Below the pieces are notes generated by a model. That model was not told where the DNA came from. It did no database searches and saw only the letters and a program-made list of their open reading frames with translations. A stretch of DNA of 56,568 bases from Gemmatimonadota bacterium (GTDB lineage: Bacteria > Gemmatimonadota > Gemmatimonadetes > Gemmatimonadales > Gemmatimonadaceae). Shown piece after piece: positions 33,610 through 42,480 of this stretch. Each line of letters begins with the position of its first letter. The first letter of the stretch is position 1. Position numbers and translations under genes: made by a program. The stretch spans positions 3,491 to 60,058 of the forward strand of contig QHVE01000029.1 of NCBI GenBank assembly GCA_003223455.1. The letters run 5' to 3'.

Positions 33610-35682
33610 ATGACCGCAGGAAGCGCCGTATTTCTCACAGTCGTCATCCTCGCCACGGCCTTCTTCGCGCTGAACGTGCAGCGACTCGTGAGCTACCTCC
33701 GGCTGGGCTACGCCGAGGGGCGCACGGATCATCCGCTCACGCGGCTCAAGAACGTCCTCGTGATCGGGATCGCCCAGAAGAAAATCTTTCGCGATCCGAT
33801 CGCCGGTCCCATGCACGCCCTGATCTTCTGGGGATTCATGGTCCTCACCGCAGGCACGATCGAGATCGTCATCGCCGGAGTCTTCCCGCGCTTCTCGTTC
33901 ACTCTCCTCCTTCCGACCGCACTCTATCGAGCCTACTCGCTCTCGCAGGACACCTTCGCGCTGCTCGTGATCGCCGCCGTGGGCTTCGCGCTCTACCGCC
34001 GGCTCGTCGTCCATCCGAAGCGCCTCGAGGGCGACGCCCTCGAGCACACGGACGCGCTGATCATCCTCAGCATGATCATGGGGCTCATGGTCACGCTGTT
34101 GCTGTTCACGGCGTTCGAGCTCGTGGCGAATCCGGCGGCGTTCGGCGCCGAGAAGGTCGTGTCGCGCCCGCTCGCGAGCGTGTTCGGCATCGCTGTCTCG
34201 CCTGGCGCAGCGCACGAAGCGGCGCGCGTCTTCTGGTGGGCGCACGCACTGCTCATCCTCGTCTTCCTCAACTACCTGCCATACTCGAAGCACCTGCACG
34301 TCGTCTCGTCGCTCATCAACGTGTACTTCTCCAACACGAGCGGCCCGGGGCAGAAGGGCGCCATGCGGTACATGGACCTCGAGGCGGACGTCGAGCAGTT
34401 CGGCGCGAGCGACGTCGAGCACCTGTCGTGGAAGAACCTGCTCGATGGGTACTCGTGCACCGAGTGCGGCCGCTGCACCGCCGCCTGTCCGGCGAACATC
34501 ACCGGGAAGCCGCTCAGCCCGCGGAAGATCATCGTCAATACTCGACAGCGGCTGATGGAGAAGGGTCCCGTCGTCACGGGCGACCGCATGGAGTTTCTCC
34601 GTCCCGCGCTCCTCCACGGCGAAGGTGGCGACGCCGGCGCGATCACGCCGGCGCAAGTGCTCGAGCACCGACTGCTGGATACCTACATCACGGAAGACGA
34701 GCTCTGGGCCTGCACGAGCTGCCGCGCGTGTGTGACCGAATGCCCCGTGTCGATCGATCAGCTCGACGTGATCAACCAGATGCGGCGCAACCTCGTCCTC
34801 ACGGAGTCGCGATTCCCGGAGGAGCTGCAACCGGTCTTCGAATCGCTCGAGCGTAGCGGATCACCATGGGCATTCCAGGCGGCCGACCGAGCCGCGTGGG
34901 CCGACGGGATGAACATCCCGACGATGGCCGACCTCGCGGAGCGTGGCGAGCAGCCGGACATCCTGTTCTGGGTCGGCTGCATGGGGTCGTTCGACGACCG
35001 CGCGAAGAAGATCACCGTTGCCTTCGCGCGAATCCTTCAGGCGTGCGACATCCGGTTCGCCATCCTCGGCCAGGAGGAGAGCTGTCACGGCGACCCCGCG
35101 CGGCGCATGGGCAACGAATATCTCTATCAAATGCTGGCCAAGGGAACGATCGAGACGCTCGACCGCTATGCCGTGCGGACGATCGTCACCCATTGCCCGC
35201 ACTGCTTCCACCAGCTCGGCAACGAGCTCCCGCAGTTCGGCGGACATTACGAGGTGATCCACCACTCGACGTTCATCGAGCGGCTGCTCCAGGAGAACCG
35301 CGTGCCGTTGCGCGGCGAAGATGGCCGCAAGCTCACGGTCGCCTATCACGACTCGTGCTACCTCGGCCGCTACAACGACGTGTACGACGCCCCCCGCGAG
35401 ACGCTCAGGCGGGCCTTGCCCGTCGTGAACCTGGTCGAGCCTCCTCGCAGCCGCGACCGCGGACTGTGCTGCGGCGCCGGCGGCGGACGGATGTGGATGG
35501 AAGAGCGCACCGGCAAGCGCATCAACGTCGAGCGTACGGAGGAGCTTCTCGCGACCGGCGCCGAAACGATCGCCGTGGCGTGCCCCTTCTGCATGACGAT
35601 GGTCTCGGACGGCGTGAAGGCGAGCGGCTCCGACGTGCCGGTGGTGGACATCTCGGAGGTGGTGGCGGGGCAGATGAGGTGA
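33610..35682 (+). CDS. Membrane Fe-S oxidoreductase, EtfD/ETF:menaquinone oxidoreductase-like
   Basis: A 690-residue fusion of a NarI-like membrane anchor (about five helices within residues 1-250), a two-cluster ferredoxin domain with [12 protein letters not shown] and [12 protein letters not shown], and two CCG (heterodisulfide reductase B-like) domains, including [14 protein letters not shown] and [12 protein letters not shown]. This architecture matches the EtfD/EMO-type proteins that take electrons from EtfAB to menaquinone. The window also carries etfBA and a glutaryl-CoA dehydrogenase-like gene. Start ATG 33610 has CGGAG 10 nt upstream; TACCTTCCGC at 33554-33563 is a possible promoter box. 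A methanogen-type Hdr function is excluded by the membrane anchor. Confidence 0.88.
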   Translation: MTAGSAVFLTVVILATAFFALNVQRLVSYLRLGYAEGRTDHPLTRLKNVLVIGIAQKKIFRDPIAGPMHALIFWGFMVLTAGTIEIVIAGVFPRFSFTLLLPTALYRAYSLSQDTFALLVIAAVGFALYRRLVVHPKRLEGDALEHTDALIILSMIMGLMVTLLLFTAFELVANPAAFGAEKVVSRPLASVFGIAVSPGAAHEAARVFWWAHALLILVFLNYLPYSKHLHVVSSLINVYFSNTSGPGQKGAMRYMDLEADVEQFGASDVEHLSWKNLLDGYSCTECGRCTAACPANITGKPLSPRKIIVNTRQRLMEKGPVVTGDRMEFLRPALLHGEGGDAGAITPAQVLEHRLLDTYITEDELWACTSCRACVTECPVSIDQLDVINQMRRNLVLTESRFPEELQPVFESLERSGSPWAFQAADRAAWADGMNIPTMADLAERGEQPDILFWVGCMGSFDDRAKKITVAFARILQACDIRFAILGQEESCHGDPARRMGNEYLYQMLAKGTIETLDRYAVRTIVTHCPHCFHQLGNELPQFGGHYEVIHHSTFIERLLQENRVPLRGEDGRKLTVAYHDSCYLGRYNDVYDAPRETLRRALPVVNLVEPPRSRDRGLCCGAGGGRMWMEERTGKRINVERTEELLATGAETIAVACPFCMTMVSDGVKASGSDVPVVDISEVVAGQMR

Positions 35683-35686
35683 ACTT

Positions 35687-35766
35687 CAGTGGGAGTGGAG
35701 CGTGGGGAGTGACTGAAAACGCCGCTCGGGACGCGGCTCACCCCGAACTCCCCACTCCCCACCGCA
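35687..35766 (-). repeat. Inverted repeat, family B, copy 2
   Basis: Read on the minus strand this element matches copy 1 (22395-22468): GGTGGGGAGTGGGGAG, then GGGGTGAG, then GCGTCCCGAGCGGCG, then CAGTCAC and a degenerate CCCCAC-type right arm. It fills the junction between the EtfD-like stop at 35682 and the convergent methyltransferase, and its left arm provides the last codons and stop of that gene. It is probably also a hairpin terminator. Confidence 0.82.
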
Positions 35767-36430
35767 GTTTCCACAGCGTCACCGTCTGCCTGATCTCGCC
35801 GTCGCGAAACGGACGCGGGTCGCTCTCGTGCTCCAGACCGAGCCTGGTGCACTCGTCGAGGAACTCTTGCAGGGCGATGCGCCCCGGGTCGGCGACGATC
35901 GCCTCTCCGCCACGGACGAGCGTCGACGCGATCGCGTTCGCCACCAGTGATGCATACCGGTGCTCGTAGAGGACGTCGGAGGCGATGACGACGTCGAACT
36001 TTCCGAGATCGGCCGGCATGTCCACCCAGTTGACCATGCGTGTCGCGATGCGAGCCCCCGTCGCATCGGCCACGTTCACGAGCGCGAACCGGGTCGCGTC
36101 CTCGTAATAGTCGGTCGCCGTGACCTCCGCGCCGCCGAGCACCGCACCCATCGATACGAAACCCAGCCCGCAGCCCAGCTCGAGCACACGCTGGCCGCGC
36201 AGCCGCATCACGGCCAACTCCTCGGCCAGTATGCGTGCCGACGGCCAGAGGTCGGCCCAATAGGGCAGCCGCTCGTCGCGGTCGAAATCGGCTTCGCTGA
36301 TCAGATCGTCCGCGTTGGCGGGCATCAGGAGCCGGATCGTGCGGCCGGCGAGCTCCAGCTCGCGGGTCGCCGTCCGAAAACGGCGCACGAGATCCGCGCG
36401 GAGCGATGAGAGGTCGGCGCGCTCGGTCAC
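35738..36430 (-). CDS. SAM-dependent methyltransferase, lysine/FAM86-like group
   Basis: A 230-residue class I methyltransferase. The SAM site is VLELGCGLGFVSMGAVLGGAEVTATDYYED (motifs I and II) with a later acidic DVVIASDVLYE, typical of protein-lysine or nicotinamide N-methyltransferase-type folds with PYWADLWPSARILAEEL before motif I. The target is unknown. GTG 36430 overlaps the moeA stop (GTGA). Its final residues WGVGSSG and the TGA come from the inserted repeat B copy 2, so the original C-terminus has been replaced or extended. Confidence 0.85.
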   Translation of the reverse strand: MTERADLSSLRADLVRRFRTATRELELAGRTIRLLMPANADDLISEADFDRDERLPYWADLWPSARILAEELAVMRLRGQRVLELGCGLGFVSMGAVLGGAEVTATDYYEDATRFALVNVADATGARIATRMVNWVDMPADLGKFDVVIASDVLYEHRYASLVANAIASTLVRGGEAIVADPGRIALQEFLDECTRLGLEHESDPRPFRDGEIRQTVTLWKLRWGVGSSG

Positions 36431-37689
36431 GCGGGAAAGAGGGCGCTGCCGCCAAGATCGCCGTCGAGCGGGATCGCTCGCAGAGTCGACCCGGCGCGGA
36501 CGGTCGCGGGCTCCGGCGGGACGACGAGCAATGCGTCCGCGGACGACATCGACGTCAGCATGCCGGAGCTCTGTCCGCCGGTGAGCCGTGCGCGCAACGA
36601 GCCGTCGTCGCCGTCGACGAGCAGGCAGCGGAGGAAGTGCGTGAGCGGCGCGCGCAGAACCACGTCCTCCTCGAGAACGACAGGCACCGTGCGCCGATGG
36701 GGCTGCGCGGCGCCGCCGAGTGTGCGCAGCAGCGGACGGCCGAACAGTTCGAACGTGACGAGCGCGGACACCGGATTCCCGGGAAGGCCGATCCAGGGGA
36801 CGCCGAACAGCCGTCCGAAACCGAGGGGTGCGCCGGGTCGCATCCGCACACGCCACAGGGAGAGCGATCCCCCAAGCGCCGCGATGACGGTGCGCGTGTA
36901 GTCGAAGTCGCCGACCGACACACCGCCCGATGTCACGATCAGATCGCACCCGTCGGCGGCGCGCAGGCGAGCGGCGAGCGCGGCGGGGTCGTCCGGCGCG
37001 ATGCCGACGACGACCGGCTCGCCTCCTGCCGCACGCACCGCGGCCTCGAGCGAGTAGGAGTTCGACGAGACGATGCGCCGTCCGGCGAGAACCTCGTCGA
37101 ACCCCTCGAGCGGCACGAGCTCGTCGCCCGTGGCGAGGATGGCGACGCGCGGGCGACGATGCACGGCGGGCCGCGCACAGCCGATGGAAGACAGCACGCC
37201 GATGTGTGCGGCGCGGAGCGTCGTGCCGGCCCGCACGACGACCGTGCCCGTGCGCACGTCCTCCCCGACGGCGCGCACGTTCGTGCCGGCGTCGCGGTCG
37301 TCCCGAATCCGGACCACGTCTTCCGTGACGGTAGTGTCCTCGACGCGTACCACACTGTCCGCGCCCGGCGGCAGCGGTGCGCCCGTCATGATGCGCGCCG
37401 CCTCGCCCGGACCGACGGCACGAGTCGAGCGGCGTCCCGCGGCGATCGTCTCGACGACGCGAAGTGACACCGGTGCATCCGTCGACGCACCACGGACGTC
37501 GGTCGCGCGCACGGCGAAGCCGTCCATGCTCGCGTTGTCCCAGAGCGGGAGCGAGACTGGTGACGCGACGTCGCGCGCCAGCACGCGACCGAGCGAGTCA
37601 CGGAGCTCGACCGTCTCCTCTCCGAGCGCAGGAACGTCCGCGAGCATGTGCGCGCTCGCCTCGCCGACGCTCAGTCGCGTCAAGCTCAC
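36427..37689 (-). CDS. moeA: Molybdopterin molybdenumtransferase MoeA
   Basis: A 420-residue enzyme that inserts molybdate into adenylated molybdopterin. Domain blocks are plain: LPLWDNASMDGFAVRA, MTGAPLPPGADSVVRVEDT, the MoCF-binding segment VAILATGDELVP...IVSSNSYSLEAAV, TSGGVSVGDFDYT and LPGNPVSALVTFELF. GTG 37689 overlaps the PBP4 stop (GTGA), so it is translationally coupled to it. It belongs to a partial Moco set with mobA and fdhE further upstream in the same strand run; the Moco-dependent target enzyme is outside the window. Confidence 0.95.
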   Translation of the reverse strand: MSLTRLSVGEASAHMLADVPALGEETVELRDSLGRVLARDVASPVSLPLWDNASMDGFAVRATDVRGASTDAPVSLRVVETIAAGRRSTRAVGPGEAARIMTGAPLPPGADSVVRVEDTTVTEDVVRIRDDRDAGTNVRAVGEDVRTGTVVVRAGTTLRAAHIGVLSSIGCARPAVHRRPRVAILATGDELVPLEGFDEVLAGRRIVSSNSYSLEAAVRAAGGEPVVVGIAPDDPAALAARLRAADGCDLIVTSGGVSVGDFDYTRTVIAALGGSLSLWRVRMRPGAPLGFGRLFGVPWIGLPGNPVSALVTFELFGRPLLRTLGGAAQPHRRTVPVVLEEDVVLRAPLTHFLRCLLVDGDDGSLRARLTGGQSSGMLTSMSSADALLVVPPEPATVRAGSTLRAIPLDGDLGGSALFPA

Positions 37690-39179
37690 GGAGACGTCAG
37701 TCGCAGCGAGGCGAGCCGCGCCGCGACCGAGTCCTGCACGCGATTCACCGTCGCCGTCGGCACGCTGTAGTTGTTGCACAGCATGCTGAAGAGGAGCATC
37801 TGTCCGTCGGCCGTGGTGACGTACCCCGACAGCGAGCGCGCCTTGTCGATGAAGCCAGTCTTCGCGTGCACGTTTCCCTGCGCCGGCGTGCCGCGCATGC
37901 GCTTGTCGATCGTGCCGTCGACGCCGGCGATAGGCAGCGCGTCGTAGAAGACGCGAAACTCCGGATGTCTGCGCATGGCGTCGAGTGCCATCACGAGCGT
38001 GCGCGGACTCACGTAGTCGTGGCGCGAGAGCCCGCTTCCGTCGCGGACGGCGAATCCGTCGGGCGCGGCGCCCCAGGCGACGAGCTGCGACTCCACGACG
38101 CGCTGTGCCGTATCCGCGCGCCCCACCCCGGTCGCACGCCGCGCGATCGTCTTGAAGAGCAACTCGCCGATCTGGTTCTGCGAGGGCTTCTCGAACGCCC
38201 GCATCACGTCGCGCAGCGGCGGAGAGCGCAACGCCACCAGTGAATCGAGCGATGACGTGCTGTCGCGAGGTGTCTCGTCGACCGCGATGCCGCGCGACCG
38301 CAACGCCTCTCGCAGCGCGGCGACGTACGCCGCCGATTGATCGCGGAACGCCAGCTCGAGCACGGCGGTGTCGCCCGCGGCGATGGTCCCACCCACCCGA
38401 ACGCCGGTGTGCGACGAGTCGTACCCGGCCGTCAGGCGTGGTCGGCGCTGCGCGCTGTCGGCGGCCGTGATGGGTCGTGCGATCGTCGTCGCGTGCACCA
38501 GGAGCTGCGGATAGGTCGATGCTGGACGCGTCGTCGCGCGCACGGGATCACCGGGCCGTGCGCCCCCCCGCACGAGGATCTGTGTGAACCCCTCGTTGAA
38601 GTACAATGCGTCGACGCCTGCCGAGTAGGGCTCGTCGAGATCGTCCCACGCCCACCCGAGTCCGAGCGGCGCGTCGGTGAACGGAGATGGCGCGGCGACG
38701 ACGCGGCCGCGGATGCGCGTGATCCCTCGACCGCGAAGCGAATCCGCCAGATCGCGCAGCGGCGAGAGTGCGTCGCCACGCATGCTCGTGCTGATCGAGG
38801 GGTCGCCGTCGCCGCGCGCCACGAGGTCCCCGTCGAGCACGCCCTTTCGAATCGGTCCGCGCGCGAGCAGGGTCGTGGTCCATCGGAAGTCGGGGCCAAG
38901 CTGAGCGATGGCCACCGCCCCAGTCACGATCTTCTGGTTCGAGGCGGGCATGAACAGCTTGTCGGCGTTGCGCGTGTAGAGCGTCTCGCCCCGTGCGGGA
39001 TCGACGATCAGCACTCCCCAGTGTGCGTTGCGAAACTCCGCCGTGCCGACGTTGGAGTCGATGAACGCGCGAAGCGCCGTTCGTGCATCGGGGAAGACGG
39101 CGGGCGCGGCCGGCGGTGCGACGCGCGCGCCGCCGCAGGCGGCGAGGATGAGGGCGACCGTCGGTCGGAGAGCGCGCAT
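37686..39179 (-). CDS. D-Ala-D-Ala carboxypeptidase / PBP4-type penicillin-binding lipoprotein
   Basis: A 497-residue S13 enzyme. The lipoprotein leader ends at LILAACGG (Cys15). Catalytic motifs are SxxK at Ser80-Lys83 (PASNQK), SxN-like in DGSGLSRHDYVSP and KTG in HAKTGFIDKA. Long inserts between SxxK and SGL match the PBP4 class-C LMM type, acting as a DD-carboxypeptidase or endopeptidase on crosslinks. It sits between mobA and moeA in the same run, with the stop overlapping the moeA start, an unusual coupling of cell-wall and Moco genes. Confidence 0.9.
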   Translation of the reverse strand: MRALRPTVALILAACGGARVAPPAAPAVFPDARTALRAFIDSNVGTAEFRNAHWGVLIVDPARGETLYTRNADKLFMPASNQKIVTGAVAIAQLGPDFRWTTTLLARGPIRKGVLDGDLVARGDGDPSISTSMRGDALSPLRDLADSLRGRGITRIRGRVVAAPSPFTDAPLGLGWAWDDLDEPYSAGVDALYFNEGFTQILVRGGARPGDPVRATTRPASTYPQLLVHATTIARPITAADSAQRRPRLTAGYDSSHTGVRVGGTIAAGDTAVLELAFRDQSAAYVAALREALRSRGIAVDETPRDSTSSLDSLVALRSPPLRDVMRAFEKPSQNQIGELLFKTIARRATGVGRADTAQRVVESQLVAWGAAPDGFAVRDGSGLSRHDYVSPRTLVMALDAMRRHPEFRVFYDALPIAGVDGTIDKRMRGTPAQGNVHAKTGFIDKARSLSGYVTTADGQMLLFSMLCNNYSVPTATVNRVQDSVAARLASLRLTSP

Positions 39180-39249
39180 GCGTCGGGAAGAGGGGTCGGC
39201 CGCGTGCGTGCGCACGCGAGGAAGGGCCGAAAGATGGCCGCGCGCGCCC

Positions 39250-39885
39250 TCAGCGTCGAGCGGTGTCCTCGCCGTCCGGAAGTCGGCCTCCGAGCGCCGT
39301 GAGACTCTCGAGCGTGTCGACGCTGAGGAGCAGACGGGCCGGCTCGCCGAGGGTTGCGAGCGCCTGCTCGCCAAGCGTGGTCGCGCGAGGGAGCGCCTCG
39401 TACAGAGCGGCGGCGCGCCGTTCGCCGCGCTCGAGCAGCAACGCACACGCCACGAGCGCGTCCGCGCCATAGTATGCGCAGAGCGGCTCGGGGCGCGGCG
39501 GCCTGCCCGAGACGGGCACGACCGCCTCCGCGCCACGCTCGCCCACCGCGCGCAGCAACGACAGGAGCGCCGTGGTGACGAATGGCATGTCCCACGCGAC
39601 GACCAGCACCGGCGCCCCCTCGGCGGCTTCGAGCGCGGTATGCAGACCGTACAGGGGACCGAGTCCTGCCTCCGCATCCGGGATGGTTCGCAGTCCGGGA
39701 AACCAACGCGCGGCGCGCGGATCGTTGGCGACGACGATCTGCCGCTCGGTGGCACCACGCAGCGCGGCGAGCGCACGGTCGGCGATGCGCAGGCCGTCCA
39801 CGAGCGCCAGGCCTTTCGGCATGCCGCGGAACCGCCGCGCGGCGCCGCCAGCGAGCAGCACGCCGACGCACCGCGACGGGGTCAT
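39250..39885 (-). CDS. mobA: Molybdenum cofactor guanylyltransferase
   Basis: A 211-residue nucleotidyltransferase transferring GMP from GTP to Mo-molybdopterin. It has the hallmark VLLAGGAARRFRGMPKGLALVDG at the N-terminus and VAWDMPFVTTALLSLLRAV for the metal Asp. Slightly longer than E. coli MobA. It lies 46 bases after fdhE, probably co-transcribed. bis-MGD-dependent enzymes such as formate dehydrogenase would use the product, and FdhE next door fits that. Confidence 0.9.
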   Translation of the reverse strand: MTPSRCVGVLLAGGAARRFRGMPKGLALVDGLRIADRALAALRGATERQIVVANDPRAARWFPGLRTIPDAEAGLGPLYGLHTALEAAEGAPVLVVAWDMPFVTTALLSLLRAVGERGAEAVVPVSGRPPRPEPLCAYYGADALVACALLLERGERRAAALYEALPRATTLGEQALATLGEPARLLLSVDTLESLTALGGRLPDGEDTARR

Positions 39886-39931
39886 GACACGTTTAGATGC
39901 GGAGGCCGCGGTGCTCGGCCGCGAGATCCAG

Positions 39932-40693
39932 CTACGTCGTGAGCGCCCGCTCGACGATGAAGCTCTCGATCCCGCGACGCGGCCGCTCCTTGAGGAAGCG
40001 CCCGCACCCGTTGCACATCACCAGATCGTAGCCGACGTCGGTGTTCGCGATGCGCGCGATCGTCGGCGCCTCGGCCACCCGGCAGCTCAGGCAGCCCTGG
40101 TGCGCGGTGCGCCACTGCGAATCGCAGCGGGCGCAGACGAGCGTGCGGCCGGTGCCGCGCTCGCGGAGCGCAATGTCCGGAAAGCCGCCGCAGCACGGAC
40201 ACACGATGCGCGGCCACTCGCGCCAGACTGACGACGGCTCGATCTGCGCGCTCGCGGCGCGCAACAGCGCGTTGCCGACGACGATCGCGGCGAGACGCGC
40301 CATGCGTCGTGTGGCGTCGCGCGGCGTGCGGTCGCCCGTGAACCAGCCGCTCACGAGATCGTCGACGTCGAGCTCACTCTGGAGAAGCTCGCGTCGATCC
40401 TCGTTCGAGAGGAATCCAGCGACCTCGAACGCGTCCAGCACGCGCGCATAGCGCGGCATCGGATCACCGCACGAGCGCAGGACGCGCAGCGCGTCGTAGC
40501 CGACCTGCCCGTTCCGAATGCGCGATTGCGCGTGCTCGACGTCGACGAGCGGCATGCACTCCGCGCGGATGTCGGCGTGTGCGCGCAGCACGGGGGCATA
40601 CTGTTCGGCGAGCGTGCTACGGACGGTGGTCGGGCGAGGGGTATCGAGTGTCGGCACGGCGGGGGTGACGTCGGTGTCGCCGGTGGGCATCAT
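39932..40693 (-). CDS. fdhE: Formate dehydrogenase accessory protein FdhE
   Basis: A 253-residue protein starting at ATG 40693 (GGAG 7 nt upstream; a longer start at 40723 is disfavoured). The C-terminal half carries rubredoxin-like cysteine pairs: CPCCGG, CARC, CLSC and CNGC, the two CxxC pairs of each knuckle characteristic of FdhE. FdhE assists maturation and export of formate dehydrogenases. No fdhGHI or fdhD genes occur in the window, so its client is elsewhere or the copy is orphaned. The run continues to mobA after 46 bases. Confidence 0.88.
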   Translation of the reverse strand: MMPTGDTDVTPAVPTLDTPRPTTVRSTLAEQYAPVLRAHADIRAECMPLVDVEHAQSRIRNGQVGYDALRVLRSCGDPMPRYARVLDAFEVAGFLSNEDRRELLQSELDVDDLVSGWFTGDRTPRDATRRMARLAAIVVGNALLRAASAQIEPSSVWREWPRIVCPCCGGFPDIALRERGTGRTLVCARCDSQWRTAHQGCLSCRVAEAPTIARIANTDVGYDLVMCNGCGRFLKERPRRGIESFIVERALTT

Positions 40694-40750
40694 GCCCGCA
40701 CTCCGACGCTCCGCTCGTAGCACGACCGAGCGCCGTGAACGTCACTTGGC

Positions 40751-41170
40751 TCAGTCTGGCTCGTACACCGCGGTGAGCGTGGCATCTTCCGACACGGCCA
40801 CGCGCGTGACGCGCGTCAGCTCTCCGAGTGCGTGCTGCACGTTCTGACAGATGAACCGCGCCAACTCCTCGCCGGTCGGCATGAGCCCGCCATCCCCGAA
40901 CTCGGGGACGTCGAGGTTGATGTTCGCGTGATCGAATCGAGCGCGAACCTCGCGTTGCAGTACCTCGTCGAGCACGCCGAGATCGACGATGAAACCGGTG
41001 ACCGGATCGATCGCACCGGTGACCGTCACGTCGCACACGTAACTGTGACCGTGGAAGTTCGGTCGCGCACACGCACCGAACACGGCCGCATTCCGCTCGT
41101 CACTCCACTCGGCGATGCGGTATCGGTGCGCCGCAGCGAAGGAGACGCGGCGGGTCAGGAAGGAGGGCAT
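40751..41170 (-). CDS. queD: 6-pyruvoyl-tetrahydropterin / 6-carboxy-tetrahydropterin synthase family
   Basis: A 139-residue PTPS-family enzyme starting at ATG 41170. The zinc ligands are His15 (FAAAHRYR), His40 and His42 (NFHGHSYVC), the catalytic Cys34 precedes them (FGACARPN), and the C-terminal Glu is near ISEDATLTAVY. Length and spacing match QueD-type enzymes of queuosine and pterin synthesis; Glu/His details for PTPS-I/III cannot be settled. A TATCTTCC box lies 6 bases before the start. No other queuosine gene is in the window. Confidence 0.85.
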   Translation of the reverse strand: MPSFLTRRVSFAAAHRYRIAEWSDERNAAVFGACARPNFHGHSYVCDVTVTGAIDPVTGFIVDLGVLDEVLQREVRARFDHANINLDVPEFGDGGLMPTGEELARFICQNVQHALGELTRVTRVAVSEDATLTAVYEPD

Positions 41171-41175
41171 GACGA

Positions 41176-41183
41176 GGAAGATA
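41176..41183 (-). promoter_or_regulatory. TATCTTCC box just before the queD-like start
   Basis: On the minus strand TATCTTCC ends 5 bases before ATG 41170, with no room for a Shine-Dalgarno site, mirroring the arrangement at 53717 and 49118. If it is a -10, transcription would begin at or near the ATG (leaderless). Confidence 0.45.
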
Positions 41184-41208
41184 GGGGTACCGGCGCGCCT
41201 TCGGCGCG

Positions 41209-41724
41209 CTAATGCTGCTCCCCGAAATCCTCCGGCGCGGCATCCGTGCCCGACATGCCCTCCTGCGTCGGGCTCTCGGGCGGGTTCCATGACGCGGCGC
41301 CCTCGATCGCGTCCTGCACGTCGCTGGTGCCGGCGAGGTCGGCGTCCGCGTCGTCGGCGAGGTGCTCGGCCTCCGGGCTCAATGGAACCGCCCGGTCGCC
41401 GAGCAGGAGGCCGGAGGTACGATCCTCCTCCTCGAGATGCTCATCGATGTCCAACGGGCTCTCGGCGCGCCGGATCGGATCCACGACGAGGTCGTTCGTG
41501 AATTGCTGCACGCCGAGCACGTCGGTCAGGATGTGGTCGGCGATACGGCGCTCCCCCTCCGTGCCCACCCGCCCCGACAGCGCGATCGCACCGTTCTCGA
41601 CGTTCACGACGATGTCGTCGATGTCGAGGCCATTGTGCGCGGCGAGGCGCTCGCGCACGAGGTCGCGAATCTCGCGATCGTCGAGCTGGTCCAGGTTCTG
41701 AAGATCTTCGTAGTCGCGCGCCAT
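41209..41724 (-). CDS. BON-domain protein with acidic tail
   Basis: A 171-residue protein. A BON domain spans about residues 16-80 (REIRDLVRERLAAHNGLDIDDIVVNVENGAIALSGRVGTEGERRIADHIL), followed by VVDPIRR, then a long Asp/Glu-rich low-complexity tail. BON domains bind phospholipids or hydrophobic ligands, often at the envelope, but there is no signal peptide here, so the protein may be cytoplasmic. The Asp-rich tail resembles extreme-stress or DNA-protection proteins of the same type. Function unknown. Confidence 0.75.
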   Translation of the reverse strand: MARDYEDLQNLDQLDDREIRDLVRERLAAHNGLDIDDIVVNVENGAIALSGRVGTEGERRIADHILTDVLGVQQFTNDLVVDPIRRAESPLDIDEHLEEEDRTSGLLLGDRAVPLSPEAEHLADDADADLAGTSDVQDAIEGAASWNPPESPTQEGMSGTDAAPEDFGEQH

Positions 41725-41761
41725 CGCTCACCGCCGGCTGAAGGTGTCCGGCGGCTCCGGC

Positions 41762-42445
41762 TCAGCGATCGAAGAGGAACGAGACGCCCAGCGTGAGGAG
41801 GCCGTGATTCGTCCAGTACGATTTGGGCGTGTCCGTGAGTACCGCCGTGTTGTCGCTGGCCGTCTTGTAGTACGAATCGGGGTACTTCTGCTTGAACAGC
41901 CGCTCTCCGGCGTCGGCGCGCAGTTGCAGTCGGCCCCCGGTCACGAACTTCAGTCCGGCGCCGAAGCTGATTGCAAAGGGGGTGCCGAATTTGTACCCCT
42001 CGGGTTCGTCGGCCGCCTTGCTCGTGGCGACGCCGGCTCCGGCGCGCAGTTGCGGGACCAGTCGGTGCCAGCTCCGCCGACCGGTGAGTCCCAGCGCGAG
42101 GCCGACGTCGAGCGAGTACACCGGTGTGCTCTCGGTGCCGACGACGCGCTGCGCTCGCGGCTTCGTCGGATCGAGCACGGTGCGATCGGAGAAGAGCTCC
42201 GAGAAGTCGCTCGTCAGCGACACGGGACCGCCGAGGTACAGCTCGTAGCGCAGACCCACGAGTGAGCCGCCCTGCGGGGTGACGCCCGCTGGATCCAGTC
42301 GCGTGTAGCCGTAACCGCCGTACGGCGTGAGCTCCTGCCGGTACTCGAGGTCCTGGAACGGGCTCGACGCGGGATCGTGCCCCACCTGGGCCAGAGCGGG
42401 GGAAGCGACGATCAGCGCGAGCGCTGCGAACGAGAGTGCCTTCAC
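41762..42445 (-). CDS. Outer-membrane beta-barrel protein of unknown function
   Basis: From GTG 42445 (GGAG 7 nt upstream) a 227-residue protein with a signal peptide VKALSFAALALIVASPALAQ. The mature part alternates aromatic and polar residues with Gly-rich turns (TPYGGYGYTRLDPAG, LVGLRYELYLGGPVSL) and ends in LGVSFLFDR, a C-terminal phenylalanine-type beta-strand signal for BAM. It would form an 8-stranded barrel. A longer GTG start at 42484 would overlap the gpmI stop (GTGA) and is possible. No specific function can be proposed. Confidence 0.72.
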   Translation of the reverse strand: MKALSFAALALIVASPALAQVGHDPASSPFQDLEYRQELTPYGGYGYTRLDPAGVTPQGGSLVGLRYELYLGGPVSLTSDFSELFSDRTVLDPTKPRAQRVVGTESTPVYSLDVGLALGLTGRRSWHRLVPQLRAGAGVATSKAADEPEGYKFGTPFAISFGAGLKFVTGGRLQLRADAGERLFKQKYPDSYYKTASDNTAVLTDTPKSYWTNHGLLTLGVSFLFDR

Positions 42446-42480
42446 GCGGAAGCTCCAGAGGTGTGCAAAGAGGTGCCCGG

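Noticed and set aside
33610-35682. Methanogen-type heterodisulfide reductase HdrD/E
   Set aside because: The membrane NarI-like anchor fused to the ferredoxin and CCG domains and the presence of etfBA favour an EtfD/EMO-type protein.
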